A DNA stretch of 64,000 nucleotides from contig CM041465.1 of the NCBI GenBank assembly GCA_023213395.1, positions 7,750,001 to 7,814,000 of the forward strand, written 5' to 3'. Every line of letters begins with the position of its first letter. The first letter of the stretch is position 1. Positions 20,471 to 32,621 of this stretch are shown here, piece after piece. The DNA comes from Cycas panzhihuaensis. Taxonomy: Eukaryota > Cycadophyta. Position numbers and translations under genes: made by a program. The notes beneath the pieces are model-generated. The model did not search any database and was not told where the DNA came from. It saw nothing but the letters and a program-made list of their open reading frames with translations.

Positions 20471-21450
20471 CAACCCTATTTCCTTCCCTATAAATATGAC
20501 TCATCTGAACATTATCTCTACTTTTAGCATCAACTTCACATCATTGATCATAACTCGATGCTTCCAATTTGGCTCAATTTCCCCTCTGATTAGTTTTATC
20601 ACATTCATAGAATCCCTTTCCACTATGACTCTCAAGCAGCCCTCTCTAGAAACCATGTCTATAACATTGCACATCACTTCAAGCTCTGCCTTGTGATTAG
20701 TATGAGTGCCATAATATTCTGCAAAAGCCCAAATAACCTTACCTTCTCTATCTTTGCATATCCCACTGCCCCCAACCTCTCTAAGGTTTCCTTTTGATGC
20801 TCCCTCAAAGTTTACCTTAACCTAATCTTGCAGTGGAGGACTCCAGATTCCTTGCCTTATCTCTATGGATTTAAATTTAATATTCTTGATGCCCTAGATT
20901 GTAAGGACCCTCCTATCCTTAGGATAGATAGAGACTTCCTCCTTCTCCTTAAGAGTCTCTTTTAGGGCCACCATAATGGTCCCGAAGAGTTTATGCTCAT
21001 TTATTTTTTTATCTTAAAAGATGGGTCTATTCCTTTCTTTCCAAATATTCCATACCAATATAGGTAAAGAAGTTATCCATAGAGAGCTTAGGGTCTTGCA
21101 TTTAAAGGGGTAAACCCAAGCCTTAACTAGGTTCTTAACATCTTTGGGAAGGACCTAAGATACCTCAAAAGAGATCCATAACTTCGATCACACCTCCTTG
21201 GTATAGGTGCAATGCAAGAAAAGGTGATCTAAGGACTCCTCATCCTAAAAATAAAGAATGCATCTGTTCGCCAATGAGAAGCCTCTCTTCCTTAGATTGT
21301 TTAAGGTAAGAATCTTGTTCTTGAGACACAACCACAAAAAAAGAGCAATATTTAGGATTAACCCCATATTCCATACACCACCAAGGAACTTATTTCCAAT
21401 AAGGCCTCTCTCTGAAATCAGAAACAAATATCCAGATTTGACTATGTAGG
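20470..21450 (-). pseudogene. LINE ORF2: zinc-finger region and RNase H
   Basis: Around 21190-21290 the minus strand reads a C-x-x-C...HLFLHC pattern (DEESLDHLFLHCTYTKEVW), the reverse-transcriptase-associated zinc region, then PILVWNIWKERNRPIF. RNase H follows at about 20830-20540: VNFEGASKGNL, GGSGICKDREGKVIW, GTHTNHKAELEVM and VIVERDSMNVIKL. The motif set (T-N-x-x-AEL) matches the RNase H that plant L1 elements are known to have acquired. The first catalytic Asp of F-D-G is Glu here. Confidence 0.82.
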
Positions 21451-21899
21451 TCCTCCATAGGGACCTAGGCCAGACCAGGACTTCTTCCTTTGGAAATATG
21501 GGAATGCATATCTTGTTTCTAAGAAGTGTTATTTTCTGATCTCCTTCTAGAACATAGGGAATTTCTTTAAAACTTTTCTATTTCTTCTCATCTCCCTAAA
21601 TCTCTTAGTAATCTTCCACCTTTCTCTAGTAAAGGCTTATACAATCATCCTACAAGGGGGGAAGAATAGGACTCTTATTTAATTGGGTGTTACCGCACCA
21701 GGTGTCCTCCTAAAAGTCAATAGATTTTCTATCACCTAAATACCACTGGGGCCCCATCACCAACGTCTTTCTCGTAAACTCTAAACTCCTCCAAATGGTC
21801 GATCCTTATTTTCCGGAGGGGGTATAATTCAGAAATTGATTATCCCTAAGGTATTTTCTAATAATGATCTTGCATGAAGACCTCTCCTCCTTAGTAGCA

Positions 21900-23575
21900 A
21901 GGCTCTATCCTAATTTGGCAACCAAATCCCTATTGAAGTAAGTTATGTCCTTAACATTCATGCCTCCTACCCATTTGAGGAGGCACACTTTCTCCCATGA
22001 TACTCAGTGGATTCTCTCCCTATCCTCGGCCTTGGACCACAAGAATATTTTTTAGATAGTCTCTAGGGCATTTATGACCTTCATAAGACACTTAAACAAT
22101 GATATCATATAAGTAGGAATACTCTGAAGGGAGGCCAACAATAATTGAACTTTCCTAGCCTAACTCAATAATGCCTCTTTCCAACCATCCAACTTCCTTT
22201 GCACCTGGCTAATGATCAGATTCCATAGGTCCTTTTGCATTCTACCCATAAATAAAGGCATACCTAGATACCAAGTTGGAAGGGCCCTAATGGGCATCCC
22301 CAAGATCCTACTAATAGCCCTTTACGTCCTATCTATAGTGTTCAAGAAGAAAATATTGCTCTTGTCTAAGTTTACCTTCTAATTCATAGCTGCCTCAAAC
22401 CTTTCCAATTGGGCTTTGATAGCTTTAACTTCCTTAATGGAGACCATACTCAGTAGAATGTTGTCATCCACAAAATGTCTATGAACAATGTTGTCAAGCC
22501 TTAAGGTGGGTCTTAAGCCCACGATCTTCCTAGATCTCCTAGCTTCCTCCATGGACTTGCTAATTAATTTGACCATGATGATAAACAGGTAAGGAGCAAG
22601 AGGGTCCCCTTGTCTGAGACCTCTATAACCTAGAAAGAAAGCTATAGATATGCCATTTATGATCACTGAGAAGCTAGGTTTTAAGATACAACTCTTAATC
22701 CATTTCCTCTAGAGATTTCTGAAGCCAAAGGATCTTATACAATCTAGTAGGCAACCCCACAAAACCCTGTTATAAGTCTTTAAAAGATCAATCTTGACAA
22801 TCATCCTAAACTCCTTCCTCTGAAAAGTTGAATGGACCATTTCATGAATCACTATAATACTATTTAGGATCTATCTCCCCTTAATAAACCCATCTTGGTT
22901 AAGACCTATAATAGAAGGAAGAAATTCCTTCAACCTATTGGCTAGGATCTTGGCTAAAATTTTATACTTCACATTACACAGGCTAATGGGCATGAAGTCT
23001 TCAATTCTCTTAGCATCACCTTTCTTAGGGATTAAAACCAAGAAGGTAGCCTACCATTCACCGTGTATCTTACCACTCTCAAAGAATTCCTTTACAACTT
23101 CAAGGGAATCTTCTTTTATGATATCCTAATATTTCTAATAAAACCCTAGAGGAAACCCATCTAGCCTAGGAGCTTTCTCTCTCTTCATATCGAACACAAC
23201 TTTCCTCACCTCATTCGATGAGAAGGGGGCTTCTAGAGCTTTGTTCATGGAACAACCAACCTTCTTGGGGATTAGGGCTAGCACCTTCTTCCTAGCCTCC
23301 TTGTTAGTATAACCTGGCTCATTGTATAGCTCCATGAAATAGTTCACAGTTGTACCCTTGATGTTTTCCTGCTCGATCTCCTCCTCGTCCTTATTTAGAA
23401 AATTTTTGATGTGATTACAAGCTCTGTGTTTTACAGTTCTTATATAGAAGAATTTTGTATTTTTATCTCCCTCTATAAGCCATAGGGCTCAAGAGTTTTG
23501 TTTCTAAAATATTTCATCCTTAGTTAAGACTCCTTCTAGTTCAGAAAGAAGTCTTTTTTCTTTCTGGTTTAGGAG
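21900..23575 (-). pseudogene. LINE ORF2: reverse transcriptase
   Basis: LINE RT landmarks on the minus strand: SSNEVRKVVFDMKREKAPRLDGFPLGFY (23135-23347; KAPG-DG in relatives), then GLRQGDPLAPYLFIIM and FVDDNILL (22379-22666). Catalytic FVDD is intact near 22460. Stops are frequent and mostly fall at likely Gln or Trp codons. It would carry out target-primed reverse transcription. Confidence 0.88.
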
Positions 23576-23580
23576 GGTAG

Positions 23581-24207
23581 TGTTGGATATTGTGACAACA
23601 ATATTTTGGGGTTAAATTTTGGCATGTTTTCTAAGATGCTTCCCCTAATCATTCTTAGGGGTTCGGGAGGGAGCCCCTTGGTAGTGCGGGGGGCATGGAA
23701 CGCCCCTCGCTAAGAGGGGGTTCGAGGGCGATAGCCCCTGACCTGAAAAATTAGCCCTATAAACCTTATTAAATTGTAAAGAGAATCAGGGTTGTTCAAT
23801 AAAAATACCCTAGATTCTACGACTGAGATTTATGCCTTGGATGTCCCTCTCATGTAGCCCATTTTAGGGCTTTTCTTATTATGTTGTATGTAATATAATG
23901 TACTGTGATGAGGGCAGCGACTGGTTGTTGTTCATGAGAGCATTCTGCTACTGAGATGTACTATTTCTCCATTTTACAACAATAAAGATCGATACATTTC
24001 CTATGTGGATGTTTTCCTAGCACACTGTTAGGGTTTTACCACATTATATCATGTGCATATGTGATGTTTATCTTGTATATTACTGTTATTGTATTATCTC
24101 TGATTTTAGAACTTGCATGTTAAATCTTAGTTTTAATTTCTATAACTAGTTGCAAAATAGTTCAGATCTTGTGGCAGTTTAAGGTTTGGGACCTTGTATT
24201 CTCAATA
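23581..24207 (+). repeat. Solo LTR inside the LINE
   Basis: A 627-bp insertion starting TGTTGGATATTGTGACA and ending TTCTCAATA, bounded by a perfect 5-bp duplication GGTAG (23576-23580 and 24208-24212). The LINE linker continues on each side. The interior has a G+C-rich block at about 23635-23745 with runs of G and C, like the block in the LTR of D. No internal element sequence is present, so it is what remains after recombination between two LTRs. Strand assignment is tentative, from the TGTTG start. Confidence 0.88.
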
Positions 24208-24299
24208 GGTAGGGCTCTCTTGCTCCTGAATTTACTCCTTACGACACTTCAACTCATCTAGAATCATGTCTTTTTTAACATAAATATCCTCATGGGAGG

Positions 24300-25179
24300 T
24301 CTTATTCCATTTCTTAACCTGTCATTTCACCAAATTTAATTTTATTGAAAATCCTCTCATCATACAACCATGTGCAGGGGTGTTCCACCACTCAGACAAT
24401 AGACTGGGGAGGCCTGGGTCTTTTGTCCATATTAGCTCAAATTGAGAGGGGGCACTCGTATGACCTTTGATCTCATCATAATCTAAGGTCAGTAGGGAGT
24501 GATTTGAGACTATCTTTAGCAGGGCTTCTAAGCTAATATTACTATGTTGACTTAACCAAGTATAGTTAGTGACCACTCTATCTAATTTGACCTGAATATG
24601 GACAGTTCCCAATCTCCTATTTAATTAGGTAAACTTGGGCCCTTTTAGGGAGACGTCCATCAAACCTCCCTTCCGCATGAAGTCCCCTAAGTCATCCATA
24701 CTTTTTATTTACTCGATTTGACCCATTTTCTTTTCATCAGGGGATAAGGCTATGTTAAAATCCCCTGCAATTAACTAGGGACCCAACCACTCCTTATGGA
24801 CCTCCAATAGCCTATTCCATAGACTCCTCCTCCCCTCCTACATTATGGGAGTATATATATTGGTGACTAGCCACTTACTATTAGATTTTTTGCTTATCAA
24901 CCAATTAGATATAAAGTTCTCCTCAATGAAGTAAACCCCACCCACCCATCCTCTAGGGTTCCATATGGTAGCAAGTCTACGAGAGCCCCTATTACCATAT
25001 GAGGTTATCCACTCAACTCCTTTCCATATTTTATTTTTTATGTTTGATCTATTCTCAGCTAATAGTTTAGTTTCCTAAATTAGGAGGATGTCCAACTTCA
25101 TATGGCTCTGTAACTCTTTAACTATTCTATATTTTGATGAGGTATTTATGCCCTAAATATTCTAGGAGGCAACTTTCAT
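24300..25179 (-). pseudogene. LINE ORF2: apurinic-type endonuclease
   Basis: Starts with MKVAS-N at 25179, the opening of plant L1 ORF2. Then ETKLLAENR (catalytic Glu), YGNRGSR, NIYTPIM, LIAGDFNIA, KLDRVVTNYTWL and SNHSLLTLD, where relatives have S-D-H-S-P-L. The Asp of the final S-D-H motif reads Asn. The endonuclease nicks target DNA to prime copying; this copy has lost that residue and has several stops. ORF2 continues past the solo LTR into RT. Confidence 0.88.
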
Positions 25180-25549
25180 AGTGACTTCCACCCCTTTGGA
25201 TCCTCACCCTCCCTCATCTCTTACTTCTTGTTTTGGGTTCCTGCCCTAGTCCTTGGTCCCTTAAGGTATGCTGTATCCCTTGATATATCTGGAGCACTGT
25301 CTCTCTCTACCACAACATCGTAGATGATGGCCTCCCTAATCTCTTCTTACCACTAAAGTCAAGTCCTTTAGGGGGGTCTGGCTCCTTAACTACTTCCTGA
25401 TTCCCTAAGCCTCTAACCTTCTAGACCTTCTCCAATTTCCTATGCTCCTCTTGTCTTTCAAGGATGGGCCCTTCTTCCTCTTGAAGGAGGCCATTATCCT
25501 TTCTTGACTAGGGTTTTGCAGGCTGAAGCTGTGAGGCCTCTAGGCGGCA

Positions 25550-26552
25550 CTCAAATCAACCCCCCCTTCTTCAAAAAGAATATCTTCCTCTTCCAAGTTT
25601 AAATCCTACCCTGACTTTGTTTGAATGGGGCCCTACCTAGCCTCTGGAAGGTTAGGTTTCTAATCCATCTCTATTAGGGATCCCTCCTTCTCTTTTGCCT
25701 CTTTAGGGCCCACATTAGGGCCACCATATTCCTCCTCTCCCTTTAGGATTTCATCCTTGTCCTGGTCGGCTATGGGAGTTGGATTTAGTTCTCTTGGGTA
25801 GTTGTATAGAAAGTGCCCTAAATATTTGCATTTTTGACATCTCACATTTTCAAACTCATACACCATTTTTTATTCTATGTTCCACCTAAATTCATTTATA
25901 AACACCTGGTCGAGGAGGGGTTTGTCGATTCTAACTAGTACACAAAACGTGGCATTAACTAATCCACTCTTATTCTTTATGGTTGAGTCCACCACCAAGA
26001 GGGGGCCAATAGCCTTTGTAACTCCTTTAATGACATCAAGATACCATGCATTAAAAGGGAGACCTGGCAATTGTACCCATAAGGGGATTTACTTGATGGA
26101 GCCTTCAGAGGGGTCAAAGACTAGATGTAATTTCTCCATTAGGACTGGCTTCCTACCCATCATCCAAGGTGATTTTAAAAAGATGTTAACTATGTCCTCT
26201 TGGTAGGAGAACTTGAAGAGAACACACCCTCTAGGGAGTGTTATGACCTCAACCAAGCCTTTCATCTTCAGTCGTTGGCTAACCCATTTCCTAATGGGGT
26301 TTACTCCACAACTGGGGCCTAAGAATCACCCCACTAGACTATTGCCCTAGTATTTTTCTAGCCTGTTTGATAACCTATAGGGACTAAGATTCTAATCTTA
26401 TTATTATGAAGGATAGAGTTTATGCCAAATGTTTCTACTTTAGCATTACTTAGAGCATCTAAGTACAACTTCTCCTTTGAGGGAGAATGGGTCTGGTTAA
26501 AAATAAGTTACTAATTTATCTGATTTAATAGGGTATCCATAACTGATTCCTC
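25550..26552 (-). pseudogene. LINE ORF1 (gag-like with zinc knuckle)
   Basis: Starts MEESVMDTLLNQIN near 26552. The piece at 25870-26070 reads GLPFNAWYLDVIKGVTKAIG, VDSTIKNKSGLVNATFCVLV and IDKPLLDQVFI, the plant ORF1 domain known as DUF4283 with its zinc-knuckle extension. The knuckle at about 25800-25845 is CQKCKYLGHFLYNY, C-x2-C-x4-H-x4-Y, so the last Cys is lost. A Glu/Lys-rich tail follows. ORF1 binds LINE RNA. Confidence 0.82.
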
Positions 26553-27116
26553 CATAAAAAATCACTAATAAAATAAAAGACTCATCTGAGAAAATGAACT
26601 TTATAAATATTAGATCTAAGATCTGAACCTAGCTCCATAAGGAACTATCTATTTCTAACTATAAACCAATCCTCGCTGCTTTTGAATCTCTAGGATGGTG
26701 ACCTCATCCCTCTCCTTCTCCTCGACTGGTACACCTTTAGTCTAATAGATATGACTCTAACCGTCTCTCATAAGAGCATAATCTCCCCTCCATACCTCCT
26801 TCTGGATCATTAACAACTACTGCAACAAGATACCAACCTTCACAAAATAGGATGCACTTGTACCCTCTTATCATGATCTCATAGCTCAGGATGAAGACCT
26901 AGATACAAGCTCTATCTGGCACCTTACAAAACTACCATGTGACTTACTCACTACCAATAATCAATCCTCGAAGATGAGACTGCATAAGAGCTACTTAGAT
27001 CATCCCTCATAGCTAGCCAGATTGGGAGGCCTTGGACCCATCTTCTCTGAGCTGGATCCGTCACCTCTATTAGCCAAAATGAAATGTAAAACCCTAACCA
27101 GTTCATTGTTTGTAGT
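26553..27116 (-). other. LINE 5' untranslated region
   Basis: No coding content recognised. Assigned to the LINE because the target duplication begins at 27117 and ORF1 starts at 26552. The 114-codon frame at 27000-27344 crosses the LINE border and is chance. Confidence 0.6.
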
Positions 27117-27522
27117 CTTCCTATCAACTCTAATAGCTAATGAAGAGGAAGATGGTATATTGGCTGATGATACTCTACTCATATAACATATAGAAAAGAA
27201 TGATTTAAAGAATTCGATAACATTAAGAAAAGCAAAATCATATTTGGAGATAATACTACTTAAGCTATAATTGGTAAAGGAAATGTAGTTATCCAAATAT
27301 ACTTTAGAGAAATTAGATGTATCAATGATGTACTCTATATCCATGCACTTAAGAAAAACTTATTATTAGTAGAATAAATGATGGAACAAGAGTATAAAGT
27401 TATCTTTGACAATGGTGAATATACTATTAAGGACAAGCTAAAGAATAAGGCAATGGTTGCTAAGGGCTAAATGACTAGTGATTGTTTAAGTTAGTCATTC
27501 CCCTAACTTATTATCATACCTT
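27117..27522 (+). pseudogene. pol: C protease and pre-integrase segment
   Basis: Plus-strand pieces: a degraded protease active site near 27160 (D-T-L-L-I where relatives have D-S-G-A-S), then FKEFDNIKKSKIIFGDNTT, AIIGKGNVVI, INDVLYIHALKKNLLLVE and EQEYKVIFDNGEYTIKD. These are the standard copia blocks between protease active site and pre-integrase domain. One frameshift and several stops. It is cut at 27522 by copia A and resumes at 34982 with ETWYKRLDHVNY. Confidence 0.85.
27518..27522. repeat. Copia A target-site duplication, left copy
   Basis: ACCTT before the left LTR remnant; right copy ATCTT at 34977-34981, one C/T transition apart. Confidence 0.7.
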
Positions 27523-27561
27523 TGAAACAAGTTAATAGCCTTATGACATTAACCCATTTCA
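27523..27561 (-). repeat. A 3' LTR remnant
   Basis: Only the extreme ends survive: TGAAAC joined to about 33 bases ending CCCATTTCA, which match the inner end of the 297-bp right LTR. The polypurine tract follows immediately. About 258 bp of LTR interior is deleted while both the target duplication and the inner end remain. Confidence 0.7.
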
Positions 27562-27573
27562 ATCTCCCCCTTA

Positions 27574-27990
27574 ATGGTAGAAGGTCATTTCATCTTTATT
27601 TTATCCTATGAAGTCCTCATTTGAGCCTCTTATAAAGCAAACTACTATGACACTTTTATAATAAACCCTCATGGGAAAGAAAATCCACAAACTTTCTAAT
27701 CTACTAACCTAGCTTAGGAAGCTCTTTGAATGAAGCCAGATAGCCAATTAGTATAATGAATTTTGTAGTTGAAATCTAGTAAGTCTCCATATATAATTTA
27801 GTTATCCCCCATGCCCTTTCAGGTTTTCATACGTTTTGATTTTCCAAAATGATACAACCCTCATCCTTTCATGCCCATAAGGGATTTTTATGAATGGGAT
27901 AGAGGAGAGACTTACTCTTGTCCTTTTGTGCCCAAATGAGATTTTCACAAATGAGACAGAGTATGATGGTCCTATTGTTATCTCCTTCAA
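27574..27990 (-). other. A 3' UTR with a 57-bp direct duplication
   Basis: Two copies of about 57 bp start near 27865 and 27922. The same duplication occurs in B (about 60428 and 60485). The 62-codon minus-strand frame at 27802-27990 is the translation of this repeat; I do not call it a gene. Confidence 0.6.
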
Positions 27991-29620
27991 TCAGTTGGAG
28001 ATGGAGGCCTTAAAGCTGAGTTACTTTCAGAACTGTTTAAACTTAACCCTTTATAGTGGTTTAGTGAAGATATCGGCCACTTGATTTATTGTGGGGCAGT
28101 ATTACAATTAAATTATACTATCATGAACTAGTTCCCTAATCCTGTAGACTTTCATACTTATATATTTGGTATGATTGTAAAATATGAGATTTTTAGCCAT
28201 TTAGATTATAGATTGATTATCTACACATAGGCTGGTAGAACTTGTTTGGGTGACATTCAATGAATTCAATAATTTTCTAAACCATATCACCTTCTTGTTT
28301 ATCTTAGAAGCAATAATATATTCAACTTTGGCAATTGAGTCTACAACTATTTTCTTCTATTTGGATCTCCATGATATTGGTGTTGTTCTAAGAAATACTA
28401 CGTACTCAGATGTGGATCTTCTTGTGTCTTTATCTTTGATAAAGTCTAAGTCTATATATGCATAAAGTTTGAATTCTGCATTGGGTTCATATAACAAACC
28501 ATATTTGTTGGTTGTCTTCAAGTACCTCAATACTTGTACTGTAGCTTGCCAATAATTCTGCTTAGGATTTATCATAAATCTTGTAAGAATGTCGATTGAG
28601 TGTGTAATATCTGGTATTGTGTTGATATTATAGATGAGACTACCTACAAGTTGCATGTAGAGTGTTGCATTTACCTCCTTAGTGTCACCATAAGCTGAGA
28701 GTTTAACATTAGGTTTCATAGGTATAGCCACTGGTCAAGCATCTTCCAACTAAAACTTTATTAGAAGATCGTTGATATATTTTTCTTGGGAGAGAAAGAT
28801 TTTACTATTCTTTTGAGTTATTTTAATTCCCAAATAATATTTCATTAACCCAAGGTTAGATAATTTAAAAGTTATAACAAGGTCCTTCTTCAACTGGTTG
28901 ATTACTTATTCACTATTTCCCATTATTAGCATATCATCCATAAAGATTAAGAGGTAAGTGACTTTATTATTTTGGTGCTTGATAAATAGTGTTGTATTAA
29001 TATCTTGATAGTTACAAACCTCATATCCAAGTTACCTCATTCTTTCAAACAACTTGGTAAAGCAAGCATGAGGGACTTGTTTTAGGTTGTACAAGGACTT
29101 TTTGAGCCTACAAACCTTATGCTCTTAACCAATGATCTCGTATCCTTCTGGTTGAGATATATAAATTTCTTCTTTAAGATCTTCATTAAGAAATGTGTTG
29201 TTAACATTGAGTTGGTAGATTTTCCAATCGTGCTAAGCAAGTAAGGCTATAAGAGTTCTAATTATAGGCCACTTGGTTGTAGAAGTAAAGATTGCAGTGT
29301 AGTCGATGCCTTCCCTTTATGTAAATCATTTTGCTTCTAACTTTGCCTTGTATTTTTCTAGGGTGCCATCTAATCTATACTTATTTTTGAACACCCATTT
29401 ATTTTTAACTACCTTTCTTCTACGTAATAGGTCAATAAACTCCCATGTACCATTCTTGATAAAAGATTAGTAGTCTTTGTTCATGGCATTTCTCTAAGCT
29501 GTATGCTTTATAATTTCTTAGTATATTAGAGGCTCTTTTTTAAGAGTAAGGTGCGGTTCTAATGTTCAAGCTCAATGGAAAGTGATTCATATATCCTTGC
29601 TCTATAAGCATTTGTAGTGC
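27990..29620 (-). pseudogene. pol: A reverse transcriptase and RNase H
   Basis: RNase H is read at about 28000-28480 and the preceding RT-RNase H connection at 28357-28731 (PMKPNVKLSAYGD, LYMQLVGSLIYNINTIPDI, TRFMINPKQNYWQA, VLRYLKTTNKYGLLYEPNAE, DKDTRRSTSEYV). The catalytic box FMDD is intact at about 28932-28943; copia RT normally has YVDD. Further RT blocks lie at 29000-29500. Stops are scattered. It would convert element RNA to DNA. Confidence 0.88.
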
Positions 29621-29879
29621 CTATTTTGCCTACCTCATTTAGTCGCATGTCCTTGTGTAGCTGGTAGGCTTCACAAAAATCTCAAGTTGAGAATGAGGTT
29701 TTCATTTCCAGAGCCTCTTGGTCTTTGTTTTGATCCTAAAAAGGATCATATAAAATACTTAGCATGGAGGAAGTTGACAATGATAGAGAAGATAGGCTAA
29801 CTTTGCCTTTGCCAACTTGGTTGTCCTTAAATGATAGTACTAGATATGTACACATCAACTGGGAGTTATAGCTTGTATC

Positions 29880-31290
29880 CTCTGGGGCTCTATATTAGAT
29901 TCTAAGATTTTGAGTATCTCCCCCTCTAAATTTTAGAATTTGGGCATCAAATTTAGTAGCATTATTAAATCGATATGAAGACATCTTTGAGTCAAGCCTG
30001 AGTAATAGATCTTTAGTCTCCACAAAGATAACATCTCTAGTGATGATGATTTTACACTATGAAGGTAGAAAAACCTTGTATCATTTTTTATCTATAGGGT
30101 ATCCAACAAAGATTCCTTTAAGGGCTCTATCTTAGAGCTTATTTCTGTATTCCTCTAAAATGTGAGCATAATAAGTAGAGCAAAAGATTTTGAAGTAAGA
30201 GATAGAGGGGGTTTATCCATACCATATTTCATGTGGAGAGAGGTTGAGCTTGGAGGGACTAATAGTGTTGATGTAATATAAAATAATATAGATAGCCTTG
30301 GCCTAAAGATAGACATGGATATTATTGTATACTAGCATAGCACAAGCCATGTTCATGATGGTTCTGTTCATATATTCAGTAACTCTATTTTGTTAGGGTG
30401 TACCTACAACAGTGGTTTGGTATTTAATTCCATGTTGATATAGGTATAATTTAAACTCATTAGAGGTGTGCTTACTTCTATTGTCAATCTTAAGTATTTT
30501 GATCTTGAATCTAGATTCATTTTCCACATGGACCTTGAAAGCTTGAAACATGGAAAAGCTTCATCTTTCTTTATAAGAAAAGTGACCTATACTTTCTTCG
30601 TAAAATTATCAATGAAAGTAATATAGTACCACTTCTATTTAAGAGAAGGAATGGGTGTAGGGCCACATATATCTGAGTGTACAATCTGTAAAGGTTGACT
30701 AGATTTCCACTAACTACAAGGAAAGGGTTATTTTTGAGATTTAGCAATGATACATGCTTCACATTTGAAGGGCTTAGAGGAGAGCCTAGGCATACTAAGA
30801 ATAGTGATATGTAGTTCTTTTAAATGATCAATTTTGATATGGCCCATATGAGCATGGCATAGGCCCTCTTAGGACAACTTTTGAGGAGTTAGGATTATGG
30901 TAAAAGTACATTCATTATCAACATATTTATCTTCAGAGGATGGTGAGCCAATTAAGCAAAAAAGGTTTACCATCAAGAATTTTGGTCATAACCACATCGT
31001 TTGAAGGAGGGTTAATGACATAGAGAGTTTGATTATTTGAAATTACACTTAGATCAAATCTACAAGGGACACGAGTGGATAGGGAGAGAAGGTTATACTT
31101 CAGAGCAAGATTATATAAAATATCAAGGGTAAAATCTGGAAGGCTTGGGAGTTTCAGGTAAACATTTCTAAGTCCTTCAACTAGTTGGGATGATTTATCA
31201 TCTATGTGTACAATACCATAAACATTAGAGTCAAAATCTTGAAAGAACTTATGATGACAAGTCATATGTTGTGCTACTCTAGTACCCATG
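29880..31290 (-). pseudogene. pol: A integrase and protease
   Basis: The protease start at about 31264-31290 reads WIMGTRVAQHMTCH, where the family has D-T-G-A-T: the catalytic Asp is Gly. Downstream (30933-31289) are FFQDFDSNVYG, RNVYLKLPSLPDFTLDILY and DGKPFLL. The pre-integrase CxxC region lies near 30760-30790. The integrase core ends near 30340 with QNRVTEYMNRTIMNM, keeping the catalytic Glu that B has lost. Stops throughout. Confidence 0.82.
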
Positions 31291-31299
31291 ATCTAAGAT

Positions 31300-32451
31300 A
31301 ATGTTTTTAAGGTTGCATTATTGGTAATTCCAAGTGGTGAAGGTAAAAGTAAATAAGTATAACCACAATGAGCTTCAATATATGCAGTGGATCTATCATC
31401 AACATTTGATGAAGTGGCCCTAATTCTTTGAAGATGTACATGAGCAAATTGCATTCCATCAAAAGTATCTTCAAAAGAAGTATTATTAACATTATGTGCA
31501 CCATGGCACCATTGATTTCTATGACACCTTTGGCATACAATTATTTGATTTTCAATCCCATAAGAAGTATTTGGCTAAGTAGATTGTCTCTAATTGCTGG
31601 ATTTGGGTCCAGGTTGATTATTTTGGCCTTAGCCTTGAGACTATTTTTTTTGGTGTTAGGGAGCCTGTTGACCATGAGGATGTTATCCTTATTATCTACT
31701 TCTGCCTCTTTTGTGGGAATTACCACCTTTGCAAGAAGATTGACTTTGATTTTTGGTATAAAAACTATCTTCTTCCACTTCAAAACCAATATCGATAGGA
31801 TTTGATGAAGTGGTGAAGTTGGTGTCAAAAGTCTTATCAAATTTAATGAACTTAATAACAAGACCCTCAAAGTTTAGGGTCTTCAATGTCCCATTAGATT
31901 GAAGACTTCCCAATAGATTTTTGTAATCTAGGATATGGAAGTATAAGTGAATCAAGAAAGTCCATGTAATGCATTGAGTCTTAAAGTATTTATCAATGGC
32001 TTGCTTGATGGGATGAAGGAGATTGATTATCTCACTTGTGTCCTTTCTACATTTTTAATTTATTCATCTTTAGCACTAGGTGAATAAATTCTAAATCTAA
32101 TTTAGTATCAAAGTTCTTCTTGAGAACTTCAAAGGCTTTCCATGATGTATTATGTATGGATTCATCAATGAGATTATGTAGGGAATAATCAGTGATAAGA
32201 AGTATCCCTATATGAATTTTACCATCATTAAGTTCCCATTGGCATTCGCTTGTAGCATCAACGAGAGGAATTGGAGGAGTCCCTCTAAAGGCAAGTGTGG
32301 TAGCAGTGGCAGTAACAATTGGTGTAAGCTGTAGGTGATCTCTCCAAAAACCTTCATACTTTGCAGTATTTCTAATACCAGTGAACCACATGTCCCGATT
32401 CTCTTTCCTTTTAAGAATTTAGTTTACATTTTGTTTGAACTATGAAGATAT
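31300..32451 (-). pseudogene. gag: A gag
   Basis: Gag starts at the position equivalent to B's ATG, but reads ATA at 32449-32451. Then DMWFTGIRNTAKYEGFWRDHL, CQWELNDGKIHIGILL, LIDESIHNTSWKAFEVLKKNF and FIHLVLKMNKLKM (32047-32391), a capsid-like middle (31692-31955), and a zinc-knuckle remnant near 31510-31550 (IVCQRCHRNQWCHG). Loss of the start codon and stops make it non-functional. Close to B gag in sequence. Confidence 0.85.
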
Positions 32452-32621
32452 GGTATTTTTTGAGAAGGGAAGAAATAAATAAGGGACTTATGAAAATAAT
32501 GACAATAAATGACTAATCACTATTTATAAATAGGAGATGTAATAAAGTAGTGTAGTAGAAGAAAGAATAAGGAAGTGAGAATGCATACTCAAAGATGAAG
32601 GGAGCAACTTTGAGAAAAGTT

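Larger units (their letters stand above)
20208..27116 (-). mobile_element. L1-type LINE with C-terminal RNase H
   Basis: Minus-strand order: 5' region (26553-27116), ORF1 with a gag-like domain and CCHC knuckle, ORF2 with endonuclease, RT, zinc-finger region and RNase H, short 3' UTR and A-rich tail. Excluding the inner 627-bp solo LTR and one target copy it is about 6.3 kb, near full length for a plant L1. It is flanked by the 18-bp imperfect duplication and sits in C between gag and protease. All frames are broken by stops. Confidence 0.92.
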
